Shown in pieces: positions 1-10,089 of a stretch of DNA of 64,000 bases (position 1 is the stretch's first letter; each line of letters starts with the position of its first letter). The stretch is from Bretschneidera sinensis. Lineage: Eukaryota > Streptophyta > Magnoliopsida > Brassicales > Akaniaceae. The position numbers and the translations under genes are program-made. The stretch lies in assembly GCA_023935145.1 (NCBI GenBank), contig CM043698.1:22763501-22827500 (forward strand), given 5' to 3'. The notes under the pieces were generated by a model. The model did no database searches. It was given only the letters and a program-made list of their open reading frames with translations, and had not been told where the DNA came from.

Positions 1-3000
1 CATGAAGAGTCCAATGCAGAAAGGAATTCGATTGACTAACATCCTGTGGAGAGTCTTCCTCCGGTAAAGTAGTTTCCATGACAAAATCAGCTAGGGCTTG
101 TGCTTTGATAGCAGTCCGAGGCCGATAACGGATGTCGAACTCCCCCAACTCTATCGACCATTTAACCATTCTACCAGAAACGTCTGGCTTGTGAAGTATT
201 TGTCAAAGAGGCTGGTTGGTGAGGACAGTGATGGTATGGGCTTGAAAATAAGGTCGAAGCTTCCGGGCCGAAGTTAACAGAGCATACGCCATTTTTTCTG
301 CCGGGGAATATCTTGTCTCAGCATCATGGAGTACTTTGCTGACATAATACACCGGCTTCTGCGCACCCTCTTCTTCTCGTATTAACACGGAGGCTACCAC
401 TTCGGGCCCAGTCGAAAGATACAAAAAAAGTTCTTCTCCGACTACTGGTTTGGTAAGCACGGGTGGTGTCCCCAAATATATTTTCAACGTCCTGAATGCT
501 TCTTGGCAAGCTTCGTTCCACACGAAGTTCTGCGTCCGACGAATGGCTTTAAAAAAGGGCAGGCACTTTTCGGCTGATTTTGACATAAACCGGCTGAGGG
601 CCGCGATTTTTCCAGTAAGTCGCTGGACTTCTTTCACGGTCCGAGGCGGACTCATACGAAGAATGGCGTCAATCTTTTCTGGGTTGGCTTCGATGCCCCT
701 ATGGGTGACTAAGAAGCCGAGGAACTTCCCCCCAGTAACTCCAAAGGCACACTTCGTAGGATTCAATTTCATATGATAATGACGAAGGATAGTAAAAGCT
801 TCTTGGAGATCAGCTTCGTGGGTTTTTGCCTCGACGCTTTTAACCAGCATGTCGTCCACATATACTTCCATATTACGACCAATCTGTTCTTTGAATATTT
901 TGTTTACTAACCTCTGATAAGTGGCCCCGGCATTTTTCAAACCGAATGGCATGACCCTATAACAATAGAGGCCTTGTTCTGTGATAAATGCTGTCTTTTC
1001 TTGGTCGGGCGGGTGCATGAGGATTTGAATATACCCGGAGTAAGCATCCATGAATGTTATCAGCTCATGACCGGATGTTGCGTCCACGAGTTGATCAATC
1101 CGAGGCAAAGGAAAACTGTCTTTTGGACAGGCTTTATTTAGATCAGAAAAGTCTATACAGATTCGCCATTTGCCATTGGCCTTTTTTACCATTACAACAT
1201 TAGATACCCAATTCGGATAGCTCACCTCTCGGATGAAGTCAGCCGAACGTAATTTCTCAACTTCTGTCCGAACGACTGCCTGTCGCTCGGAAGCAAACGA
1301 TCTTTTCTTCTGAATAACCGGTTTGTGGGTCGGGTCGACACTCAGGCGATGTACGATGACGTCAGGGCTGATTCCTGGCATATCTGCAGCAGTCCAGGCG
1401 AATAGATCTTGGTTTGCCCGGAGAAGGGCTAATAAAGATTCTTGGGAAGAGCTGGACAGGTTGGAACCAATTTGCACAGTTTTGGTGCTATCTTCGCCAA
1501 GGGGGATTGTGAGTACATCTTCTCCGGGCCTACCTCGTAGGTTGCTTGCTTCATCCCTAAGGTCATCCAATTCGAGTGGTAGGGCTTCCGTCTTTTTACC
1601 TTTTATTGCACTGAGATAACAGGATCTGGCGGTTTGTTGATCTCCTTTGATCTCGCCTACTCCGTCTGTCGTGGGGAATTTGATTTTGAGATGATAGGTA
1701 GAGACAACAGCTCGGAGTTTATTCAGTGTGGGTCGTCCGAGTATCATATTGTAGGAAGAGGGTTGTCGGACGATTAACAAAGTGGATTGTACTGTTGTTG
1801 TTTGTGGTGCCGTTCCCGCAGTTACCGGGAGAGTTATGCTGCCTTCTGTAAAGACCGGTCCCCCTGAGAAGCCATAGAGTGGGGTGGAAACCAGCTCCAG
1901 ATGTGCATCGCCTAACTGCATTTGGTGAAAGGCATCATAAAAGAGGATGTCGACCGAGCTCCCGTTGTCGACTAGGACTCGTCTTATCTCATGGTTAGCC
2001 ACAAGGAGTGAAATTACGACAGCATCGTCGTGTGGGATCTGCACTCCTTCCAAGTCTTCGTCCGAAAAAGAAATAATCTCTCCGGTCCTAGGTCTTTTAT
2101 GATATCCAGCAACAGAGGCTATTGACCTAGCATAAGACCTACTGCGAGCACGGGATCCCCCTCCAGCAACGAGCCCTCCGTAAATGGTTTTGATAATCTT
2201 CGCCACGGGGACCTCCGGTTTTTTCTGGCTGGGCTCTCTATAACTTGGCCTCGGGCTCTTCTGGGCTGTCCTTGCAGGTCTGTTTCGTTCATAAGAACGT
2301 TCAGGGCCTCTTCGCGATCGTTCATCATATTTCTCTTGTCGTGGCCTGACATATTCTTTTAGATACCCTCTATTGATGAGGGCCTCGATCTGATTTTTTA
2401 AGGCCTTACATTCTTCCGTATCATGGCCGAAGTTTTTGTGAAACCTGCACCAAGTATTGCGATCCGGGTTGAGGTTTGGCGGCCTTGGAGGCCATTGCAA
2501 GAGGTCCCTATCATGAATCTGCATCAGAATGTTGGTTCTGGAGGCATTCAGTGGTGCATAGCCGTGGATTTGCCTCGGAGTTCTGGCTCTGGTTCCATAG
2601 GTTGCAAGAGTTCGGGACCTATCCTCGAAAGGCCTGAGGGTTCTGGGTTTCTCCTCGCGGAACGGCCGCTTAGAGGGTTCAAGGCTGGGACTAGTGGGGC
2701 CTCTCTTCCTCTTTTCCGTATCTCCTTCGCGTTCTCTTCGGAATGCTTGATCATCTTCTGCTAGCATGTATTTTTCGGCTCGGGCCAAGACCTCATTCAT
2801 GTCCGTAGGCGGACGTCTGATGAGTTTTGAGCTGAAGAATCCGGATCTTAATCCATTTTTGAATGCCAGGAGCTGAACATTGGGATCAAGGTTTGGAATC
2901 TCCCAGGCTGCAGTGTTGAATCTGGAAATATAGGCGCGAAGCTTCTCTCCTTTCGACTGGACAATGTTAAACAGAGACTCCGAAGTTTTCTTGGGTCCTT

Positions 3001-3682
3001 TGCTGCTGATGAAATGTGAGGCGAAGGCATAACTTAGGTCTTTGAAGGTGCGAATACCCCCCGGTTTCAAACGGGAATACCACGTCCCAGCCGCTTTTTC
3101 TAGGGTTAATGGAAACGCTCTGCACATTATAGGGTCCGAATGTCTATGGAGGGTCATTGTGGTTCGGTAGTGCTGGAGGTGATCTAAGGGATCTGTGGAT
3201 CCATCATAAAGTTTGATTTATGGCATACGAAAATTTTGGGGGAGAGGGGCGTCAAGGACTTCTTTTATGAAAGGTGGGTCCTGTACGTCGAGATCATCGC
3301 TAATACTGTGGCCGCGTTCTTTAAACGCTTCATTGATGCGTCCCTCTATGTCCTCGATCCGTTTGCCAAACCCTTCGCTGTTATTGGGCACGGGACTCTC
3401 TCTGAACTTAGCTGGGGAAGGTGAGTGGGTCGCTGAGCAGACATCCGCTGGTGGGCGACGGTCAGTGGAAACACCGTGACCTGGTTCCAGCGATGGGAGT
3501 GGCAGCGTCTGCTGAGGTCTCCTACGAACTTCGGCAGCCAGATCGGCCACCAGGTGTGCAAGCTCTGTGAATTGCGCCTGGAGCGTGCCTTCATTCGGGT
3601 GAACGCCGGGTTCGGCTGAAGAACTGTCTCCCGACTGTAGCGCGCGAGCGCCTAGATCTCTGGCGGGTGTTTTTGGAGGCAT
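1..3682 (-). pseudogene. gag-pol polyprotein with two in-frame stop codons
   Basis: One reading frame runs from an ATG at 3682 to the window edge, broken only by TAA at 3220-3218 and TGA at 205-203. Both stops fit single C-to-T changes, of a glutamine CAA and an arginine CGA codon. The part from 3157 to 206 gives 984 residues: gag capsid-like (about 1-230), a zinc knuckle with Cys237, His240, His245 and Cys250, protease with an Asp-Asn-Gly-Ser-Ser site near 397-401, RT with YVDD at 766-769, and RNase H to the end. Beyond the TGA the frame stays open through the end of RNase H into a segment ending near Trp-Thr-Leu-His. That segment resembles the entry to the additional RNase H of Tat elements. 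The frame is otherwise well kept, so the copy looks fairly young. It is not expected to yield a full product without stop read-through. Confidence 0.85.
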
Positions 3683-3740
3683 GCTAACAGATGAGTTCTT
3701 TTGACTTCTTCGCTATTACTGTCAGCGAGAGATGTGGTTT

Positions 3741-3758
3741 CCCACGGACGGCGCCAAT
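3741..3758 (-). other. primer-binding-like site of the Tat-type element
   Basis: On the minus strand TGGCGCCGTCCGTGGGA begins one base inside the LTR edge. The first nine bases match the complement of a tRNA 3' end with CCA, as in tRNA-Asp, but the rest does not match tRNA-Asp. I leave the primer tRNA unassigned. Confidence 0.65.
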
Positions 3759-3759
3759 C

Positions 3760-4383
3760 TGTTGATGCCAAAAAATGAGTGTTGCTGAGCTGGATGGATG
3801 TTCTGTAGAAGTACCTGCACAGGGAAAGGGAGATTTGCTATTGGGGTCGACGGAGGGGATGCCTCCGAGGATGCTCCGATGCTTAAGTTAGCAAAAGTTT
3901 AAGATTGTAAGTGTTTAAAACTGAGAAGCTCCCCCCTTTTTGGACCGCTTACCAAATCCTTTTATAGAGTTCCGGAGGCGGTGATGGGTCGGGGCAGCTG
4001 TAACAGGATACCCCAACTGGGTAGGGTAATGATGCCTATGAGGCCCAGCTAGGAAGCTGAGAACCGTTCAGTAGGGCTTTTGCCTTGTTGGCTTATTCCA
4101 GAGCCGTCTATGCGTAAGACGGTCTTTAGGTCTGACGCTCCAACTTGGTTGGTAATGATGATCCGAAAGGCGGTGGTGACGTGGAGGCCCAGCTGGAGCC
4201 AAGATATTCCTGAGGGCGGTCATGACCTGGAGGCCCAGCTGGAGGCAATGATGCCCTGAAGGGCGGTCATGACCTGGAGATCCAATTGTCTGGGCCTGAA
4301 CTGTCCGCGTGTCACTTTGAATTCAGGGCTCACGATAATCCACGTGTCTTCCTCCTATTGGAGTGACATATTTTGGTAGTATC

Positions 4384-4387
<4 letters not shown>
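3760..4387 (-). repeat. 5' LTR of the Tat-type element
   Basis: About 628 bp, bounded by TGTTGATG at the low-coordinate edge and GTATCAAC at the other, so the termini are short inverted repeats. It lies directly outside the primer-binding-like site. The outermost base at 4387 departs from the expected TG...CA pair by one substitution. A TATA box lies inside at 3966-3958. The second LTR is not in the window, so the ends are inferred from one copy only. Confidence 0.75.
3958..3966 (-). promoter_or_regulatory. TATA box of the Tat LTR
   Basis: TATAAAAGG on the minus strand lies inside the LTR, about 280 bp before the gag ATG. This is the normal place for the U3/R promoter of an LTR element. Transcription would start about 25-30 bp further along, near 3930. 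Confidence 0.6.

Positions 4388-4427
<40 letters not shown>
4387..4427. repeat. (TA)n microsatellite
   Basis: About 40 bp of uninterrupted TA dinucleotide lies between the LTR edge and the FAR exon fragment. Confidence 0.95.
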
Positions 4428-4429
<2 letters not shown>

Positions 4430-5165
4430 CATTGAGAAGATGTTACGAACGCTGTCAGATGTTAGAAGAATTTTTTTCTTAATTAAGGCAAAAAATGAAA
4501 TAGTTGCAATGGAGAGACTATAAAGTAAAGTACATTACCTAAGCATCTTACAACTAATTCGGTTAGTAGACACAAATGAGATTCGATAGGATATGAGTAA
4601 TTTAATCTCACTTATATCTGGTTCCTTGTGTTTGGTTCGAATTTGTATCAGAATTAAATTTTCCCTCTTGTGATTTGGCTCAACTCAAATTTATATTATT
4701 TTTTAATTCTAAACAAATAATACAAATATTATCATTTTAATTCCATCCGTCATAATCCCTGTTTAATCTTAAGAAAATTTTGTCTGAGAACCAAACGGGT
4801 TCTCCTAGTATTTCTTGTTTAATCTTCTAATTAATACTACATTCAATATCTGGATTCATATAATTTGGTGTTCTTAGATCATAGATTCAAAACTTTTCAA
4901 GTGCATGCAACAAATTCATGGAAGATCTTATAAAGCCTTCATGATGAGCAAGCTAGTTCCAATTGTTGGGAATCTAAGTGAAGATGATCTTGGGATGGAG
5001 TCTGATTTGGCTAGTAAGATCGCAGAACAAGTAGATGTGATTTTAAATATAGCAGCCAATACAACCTTCGATGAAAGGTTTCTCAACGATATATCTTATA
5101 TTCTTTCACTGTAAATGCAATAGCATTATCATCACATAAGAACTTATAATGATTCATGCATTATA
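4428..5165 (+). pseudogene. Truncated FAR2-like gene copy (exons 2-3)
   Basis: This stretch aligns by eye with 19,026-19,800 of the FAR gene further right. It holds exon 2 cut at its 5' end (4428 to about 4523), the intron, and exon 3 (4878-5077, 200 bp, same length as in the other copy). Exon 3 encodes the Ser-Lys-Leu-Val-Pro and Ala-Ala-Asn-Thr-Thr-Phe-Asp-Glu blocks of fatty acyl-CoA reductases. Exon 2 has an in-frame TAA where the other copy reads CAA. This copy keeps the GT donor after exon 2 that the larger copy has lost, so the two are independent derivatives of one ancestor. Homology ends soon after exon 3. Confidence 0.85.
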
Positions 5166-5639
5166 AAAAAAACCAATTTGTCTTGTTTTTATATTTCATG
5201 GTAAAACATATAAATTTGATAATAAAAAATAAGTAAATTATTTGCATCTCCTTTGAGTTACACTTTTAATTGTCAAAAATTTAGTGACTAACTTGTTTTT
5301 ATTATAATATTTTTATCTTCTATAAAAAATAATAAAAATTATCAAGAGTTAAATTGATTAAAATATAAAATAAATATAAAACAAAATATGAAGTTTCATT
5401 TAATTAGTTAACCAAAATAACCCAGTAGCCCAATTCCTAAAAAATTTCCACGTACATGATAACACTAGCGAAGTTTCAGAACCATGAAACTATTTGGGGT
5501 CAAATAATTTCCCTGTTAAAATTATTTCAGAACCAGTAGTTGACGCCATTGCCCCCCTACAGGAGCTCGGTCCTGAAGCAAGTGGAAGGGCACGACGTCG
5601 GCTTGGTGAACCTTCATTGTTGTCCGTACGTAAGTTCAC
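5166..5639. other. AT-rich spacer, nothing recognised
   Basis: Mostly A/T sequence without an open frame or a recognised repeat. A short GC-richer patch near 5540-5630 resembles no family I know. Confidence 0.5.
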
Positions 5640-5812
5640 CATACATCGTACGCGATAGCTAGTGTTTTAGATGAGTGATTTGATAGCACAGCTCATACAT
5701 CGTACACGATATCAAGTGTTTAGATGAGAAATTAGGTAGCGCAGCTCGTACATCGTACACGATATCAAGTTTGATGCGTGATTAGATAGCACAGCTCAGA
5801 CATGATATCGTA
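5640..5812. repeat. Minisatellite, 3.3 units of about 53 bp
   Basis: Units run 5640-5693, 5694-5746 and 5747-5796, then a partial unit to 5812. Each begins near CATACATCGTAC and ends with GCACAGCT or a close variant. The core of units 2 and 3 contains ATCGT-AC-ACGAT, a short perfect inverted repeat. Confidence 0.85.
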
Positions 5813-5970
5813 CAACATCAATACATATGCTATTTAAAATATCATATTTTAATAGAAGTCTTAGTTAACTAGTCCAAGATCCCAACGAAATCTGTGGGAT
5901 TTTACCAGAAGCAATTAAGTTAGATGGTCATTATATAAAGTTAGTACTAGACTTTTAAATAAATAAAAAA

Positions 5971-5977
5971 TAGTAAT
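5971..5977. repeat. Left target-site duplication of the Athila element
   Basis: TAGTAAT directly precedes the 5' LTR. The same seven bases occur at 17,602-17,608, one base beyond the end of the 3' LTR. Ty3/gypsy duplications are normally 5 bp, so the exact edges may differ by a base or two. Confidence 0.65.
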
Positions 5978-7220
5978 TGATAAGTGTTTAAATATTTATA
6001 TTTAATTTTTTTTAATTTATATTTGTTAAGTTTTTAGTTGTGTTATTTTATGCTATTTTATTTCTTTTCTGTGTTTTACTAGGTTAATGAAGAAAATTGA
6101 GCATTATCTGGTTTGGAGAACAAAAACTGGAAGAAATAGAAACTGCACATAGTGCGATCGAGCACAGAAGTGTATGATCGAGCGCACCAGCATTTGTGCG
6201 CATAAGAAGAAGGCTTGAGTGCACCTTGCAATTGAGCGCACTAGTGTGTGATCGAGCGCACACGTGCAGTAAAACGACAAAACCTATTTTGGAAAGTAGG
6301 GTTGGGGTTTCCAGATTTCTTTAAACCTTATAAATAGGCCTGTAAAACACAGAAACTGGATATTCTTTTTAGTTTTAGGTTTTGGAGAGGAGAATTAACG
6401 ACTCTCCTAGCCAGTATTTTTTGAGTTTCTTCTTTCCTTTATTTTATTTATGAAGATGTTTAACATCGGAACCATGTGTAACTAATTTACTGGTAGGGCT
6501 CGATTAAAGTCCTGATTATGTTTTTCCATATATGAATATTGTTACCTTTGCGATAGTTGTGTTATGATTCTTAACTTGATTAATGCTTGTTTTATTGAAT
6601 TCTTCATATGTGTTTGCCTGATCAACATATGCATGGAGTATGGATTAGTTAGTTAGATCAATTTGGATCACCGAGTCATAGGTCTGACAATAGTAACAAA
6701 AGAAATCCATGTCAGATTCTTGGGTTAATCAACATGGGAAACTAGGAGTATATATCATGCCCTAGGTCCTGTGTGTTTGTCGATTTTCACAAATAATATG
6801 CTCTCTTAAGGAACAACTTAGTATACACCATACTAAATCCCTTAAGAAAGAAAAGAGTTAGAGTATACACCATGCCTAACTCATTGCTTAGGAAAATCAA
6901 TAGCTTAATGAGTATACATCGTGCCTTTAGGTTAACAACAGTAGGTATTCATAATATGACTAAAGCATTGGCACATTGTTTTATTGGGAAAATATGATTA
7001 GTGGTGGATATCAAAGCCTTATGTTTTTATCATTATCAATTCAAACTCAATACTTATTTATATAATTTTATATTACGAATTTAATTTTAAATCGAACTTT
7101 ACCAATCCCTGTGGAGATGATCTCGCATTTTGCACACTATACTACTAAGTTGACCTTGTGCACTTACAAGTAAAACTGTTCAATTATTTGGTATTAATTT
7201 AGGTAGATTATTGCACAACA
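5978..7220 (+). repeat. 5' LTR of the Athila element
   Basis: Starts TGATAAGTG and ends CACAACA just before the primer site. Nearly the whole length aligns with 16,335-17,600. It contains a TATA box (6329-6336) and a cluster of GATCGAGCGCAC-like words at about 6153-6265. Confidence 0.92.
6329..6336 (+). promoter_or_regulatory. TATA box of the 5' LTR
   Basis: TATAAATA, conserved at the matching place in the 3' LTR (16,696-16,703). Confidence 0.6.
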
Positions 7221-7227
7221 AGTTTTT

Positions 7228-7244
7228 TGGCACCGTTGCCAGAG
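7228..7244 (+). other. Primer-binding site, tRNA-Asp type
   Basis: TGGCACCGTTGCCAGAG lies seven bases after the LTR end. The complement of the 3' end of plant tRNA-Asp(GUC) reads TGGCGCCGTTGCCGGGG. The three differences are all G-to-A, as expected from cytosine methylation decay. Confidence 0.8.
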
Positions 7245-7639
7245 ATTTCGCTAAATTTTTGTTTAGAATTAATTTTCATTCAGTTTTATTTTTTTTTGTT
7301 CTATTTTATTTTATTTCATTAAATATCTGAGTTATTTCTTCTTTTTGTTTTCTATTTTTCTGTTTCAAGTATGCAGCAGAATAGTCTCTGGCACTGCGAT
7401 CGAGCGCATTTGGGGCAAAGACTACCCGAGCAGCAGTACTGAAACTGCTGCACTGAAGTGTTTTAGCTAATTCATGCAAGGGCTTCGATCCAGGAATCCA
7501 ACCTTCTTTCCACTCGATACAGAGCTTGAGTGAACCATTCGACAAAGGCTTAGAGACAACGTTGAAGAGGTAAAAGAAGAATTCGAGGGAGAAACGCCAA
7601 TAACGGAACAACTTGACAACCAACCACCACCAGAGTGAA

Positions 7640-8760
7640 GACCTATGAAGCAATCCTTCATTCCACAGAACGTCGACCAGCCCTCATGCATTGCTTATCA
7701 ACTTAAGGCGGAAGACAATTATTACATATCCCTGCAGATACTCAATGCTTTAACTCATTTTTGAGGTACACCTGTAGAGGACCCACACTTGCACCTTCGA
7801 GAATTCTTTGATCTCTGCAAGTTCTAGCATATCCGGGGATTAAATCAAGAGGGAATCAGGTTAATTCTTTCCCTTTTTTCATTAAAAGATAATACTAAGT
7901 TATGGTATAATTCATTGCCTGCAGTGTCCATCCCTGCCTAGGAAGAACTATCCAGTAAGTTCCTAAGAAAGTTTTGCCTAGCACAAAAGACACGATAGAT
8001 GATGAAGGAGATTCAATCTTTCCAGCAGAAAGATGGAGACCTTTTTTTTTAAACATGGGGACACTTGAATGAGCTGCTACTCAAATGCCCACATCATAAT
8101 CTATCTCAAGATGAACTGTTACAAGCTTTCTATGAAGGTTTGAGTGACATAAATAAAAGTATTGTGGATTCAGGTTGTGGAGGTGTGTTGATGAAAAAGA
8201 GCAGTGAAGAAGCCATGGAGCTGTTTGAGACATTAAGTGAGCACACCTGGCAATTCTTCTTTAGAGGTAGACAAAGAGTTAAAAGCAAAGGTATGTGTGA
8301 GGTGACTTTAAATGGTGAATCTTCAAATCAGATGGCTGCTGTAGAAAAGAAGCTAGATATGCTTGTAAAAGCCATGATTACTCAGAACGCCTCACCGAGT
8401 CTACAAGCTAAACCACTCCAGGTAAGTGCTGTATGTTCTTATTTTGATCACACTACTGAAACTTGCCCTTTGTATTCATCTACAAATCCAGAGCAAGCAA
8501 ACTATATGGGACCAAACAACTATCATTCCAAGAACAATCCGTATGTAAATACCTACAATCTTGGATGGCAAAACCACCCCAACTTCTCAGGGAACAACAA
8601 TCAGAATACCCTAAATCTTCAAGGGCGGTAAAAGAACTCCCAACCAGCAGCCCAATCAGTTCCCGAATCAAAGAAAAGTGACCTAGAGAGTCTTGTGAGG
8701 CAATTAGCAACTCAGCAACAACAGTTGATGACCTCGTAGGATCAGTTCATAGCAGATAAA
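7640..8760 (+). pseudogene. Athila gag, decayed
   Basis: Translated pieces follow the order of Athila gag. Near 7645-7760 a Pro-Gln-Asn-Val-Asp block is followed by a degraded Glu-Asp-Pro-His-Leu-His block. A clean stretch at 8065-8631 (188 codons) contains the Cys-Pro-His-His capsid motif and an N/Q-rich tail. Several stops interrupt 7740-8060. The nucleic-acid-binding knuckle survives only as Cys-Ser-Tyr-Phe-Asp-His...Cys near 8433-8465 and lacks the second cysteine spacing. No functional start can be chosen. Confidence 0.75.
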
Positions 8761-9018
8761 AGGCAATTTTAGACTGAGAAAAGATAAACCACTGCAAAGC
8801 ATGAACAAACTATTTAAAGACTAGGGGTATAAGTGGGGCAATTAGCTAAAGAGCTGAGTGGAAGAAGGCAAAGTGAACTCCCATCCCAAACACTACCTAA
8901 TCCAGGAAGACACCAGCCACTAAAGGCCATTACAACTCTATGAAATGGTAAGATCATAAGAACTGATGAGTCTGCACAAGCATCTCTAAAGAAACCATCT
9001 GCATCAAAGGTAACTGAA

Positions 9019-9969
9019 ATGGAGAAGGTGAATGCACCACCCTTCCCTCAAAGTTTAGTAAAGCCCAAGAAAGAAAGTAAACTACTGGATATTTTTGAAA
9101 CTTTGCGGAAGATAGAAAAAAATATTCCTTTATTAGATGCAATTCAACAAATACCTGTTTATGCTAAATTTTTGAAAGATTGTTGCACTCATAAAAGGAA
9201 TTTTTAGGAACATGAGACAGTGTCTTTAACTGAAGAGGTAAGTGTGGTGTTGTTAAGAAAACTACCACTAAAGCTAAAAGATCCAGGTAGTTTTACCATT
9301 CCTTGCAGGATAGGTGACCAGCTGTTTGAGTGTGCATTACTGGATCTAAGAATGGGTGTAAATTTGCTGCCATACACAGTATTTGAGACACTAGGCTTAG
9401 GAGAGCTTCAACCAACTTCCATCACTTTACAATTGGCAGACAGAAACATCAAAAGACCAAGAGATGTTCTTGAGGATGTCTTAGTAAAGGTAGGTAAGTT
9501 TATTTTACCTGTTGATTTTATTATGTTAGATATGGAAGAATACTCTATGCCATTACCTCTGTCCATCATCTTAGAAAGACCCTTTATAAGAACTGTTGAT
9601 ACAAAAATTTGTGTGAAAAAAAGTATCGTAAGTATGAAGGTAAATGGTGAGAAAATAGAATTCAAAACATTTGATGCATTAAAATTACCCTATGATGATA
9701 TGGAATGTTTTAATGTTTGTATGATGTAAAGTTTTGTTGAGCAAGCTTTTCAGGTCCATCATATTGATCCGTTGGAAACCACCCTCACTCATAGTTTCAC
9801 AAGATCGAATATTGAGCCAGAATTTGAGGATGTTACTAATGACATTATTGAAGCTGTGCACCTCTTTGAGGCCTCTCCAAAACATTCAAGTAAGTATACA
9901 TTTCCATTTGAACCTCTTATAACTACTAATACTACTATTCTCCCTTCTATTGTCCAGACACCCAAATAA
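9019..9969 (+). pseudogene. Athila protease region, decayed
   Basis: A lead segment (9019-9207) carries the Pro-Leu-Leu-Asp-Ala-Ile block found before the protease of Athila elements. The protease-like frame (9220-9729, 169 codons) follows after one stop. The active-site triad region reads Asp-Leu-Arg-Met-Gly near 9340, where the family has Asp-Leu-Gly-Ala-Ser, so catalysis is probably lost. The same frame continues in pieces to about 9969. A frameshift then separates it from RT. Confidence 0.75.
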
Positions 9970-10089
9970 GAATTAAAATAGTTGCCAGAACATTTAACCT
10001 ACGCTTATTTGGGAGAGAATAAGACATTACCAGTGATAATTACTGCCAATCTAAGTGTTGGGGAAGAAGAGAAACTTTGAGATTTCTTA

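Larger units (their letters stand above)
1..4387 (-). mobile_element. Tat-lineage Ty3/gypsy LTR retrotransposon, 5' part
   Basis: Read on the minus strand, this holds, in order, a 5' LTR (4387-3760), a primer-binding-like site, a gag-pol reading frame from 3682, and the start of a second RNase H-like region that runs off the left edge. The protease-RT-RNase H order and the CX2HX4HX4C zinc knuckle fit the Tat (Ogre/Retand) branch of Ty3/gypsy. The 3' half, the 3' LTR and the distal target-site duplication lie outside the window. The LTR edge touches a (TA)n run, and then a FAR gene fragment cut in the middle of an exon. The element, or an event linked to it, therefore truncated that fragment. 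Confidence 0.9.

Noticed and set aside
450..3479. Plus-strand frames of 60-113 codons over the Tat element
   Set aside because: They are mirror images of the gag-pol frame and have no recognisable protein features.
6153..6265. CRISPR-like spacing of GATCGAGCGCAC words
   Set aside because: The words vary, the spacers are irregular and repeated in both LTRs, and this is plant nuclear DNA.
7306..7691. Minus-strand frames over the Athila gag leader
   Set aside because: The plus strand holds gag blocks here, and the minus frames resemble nothing.
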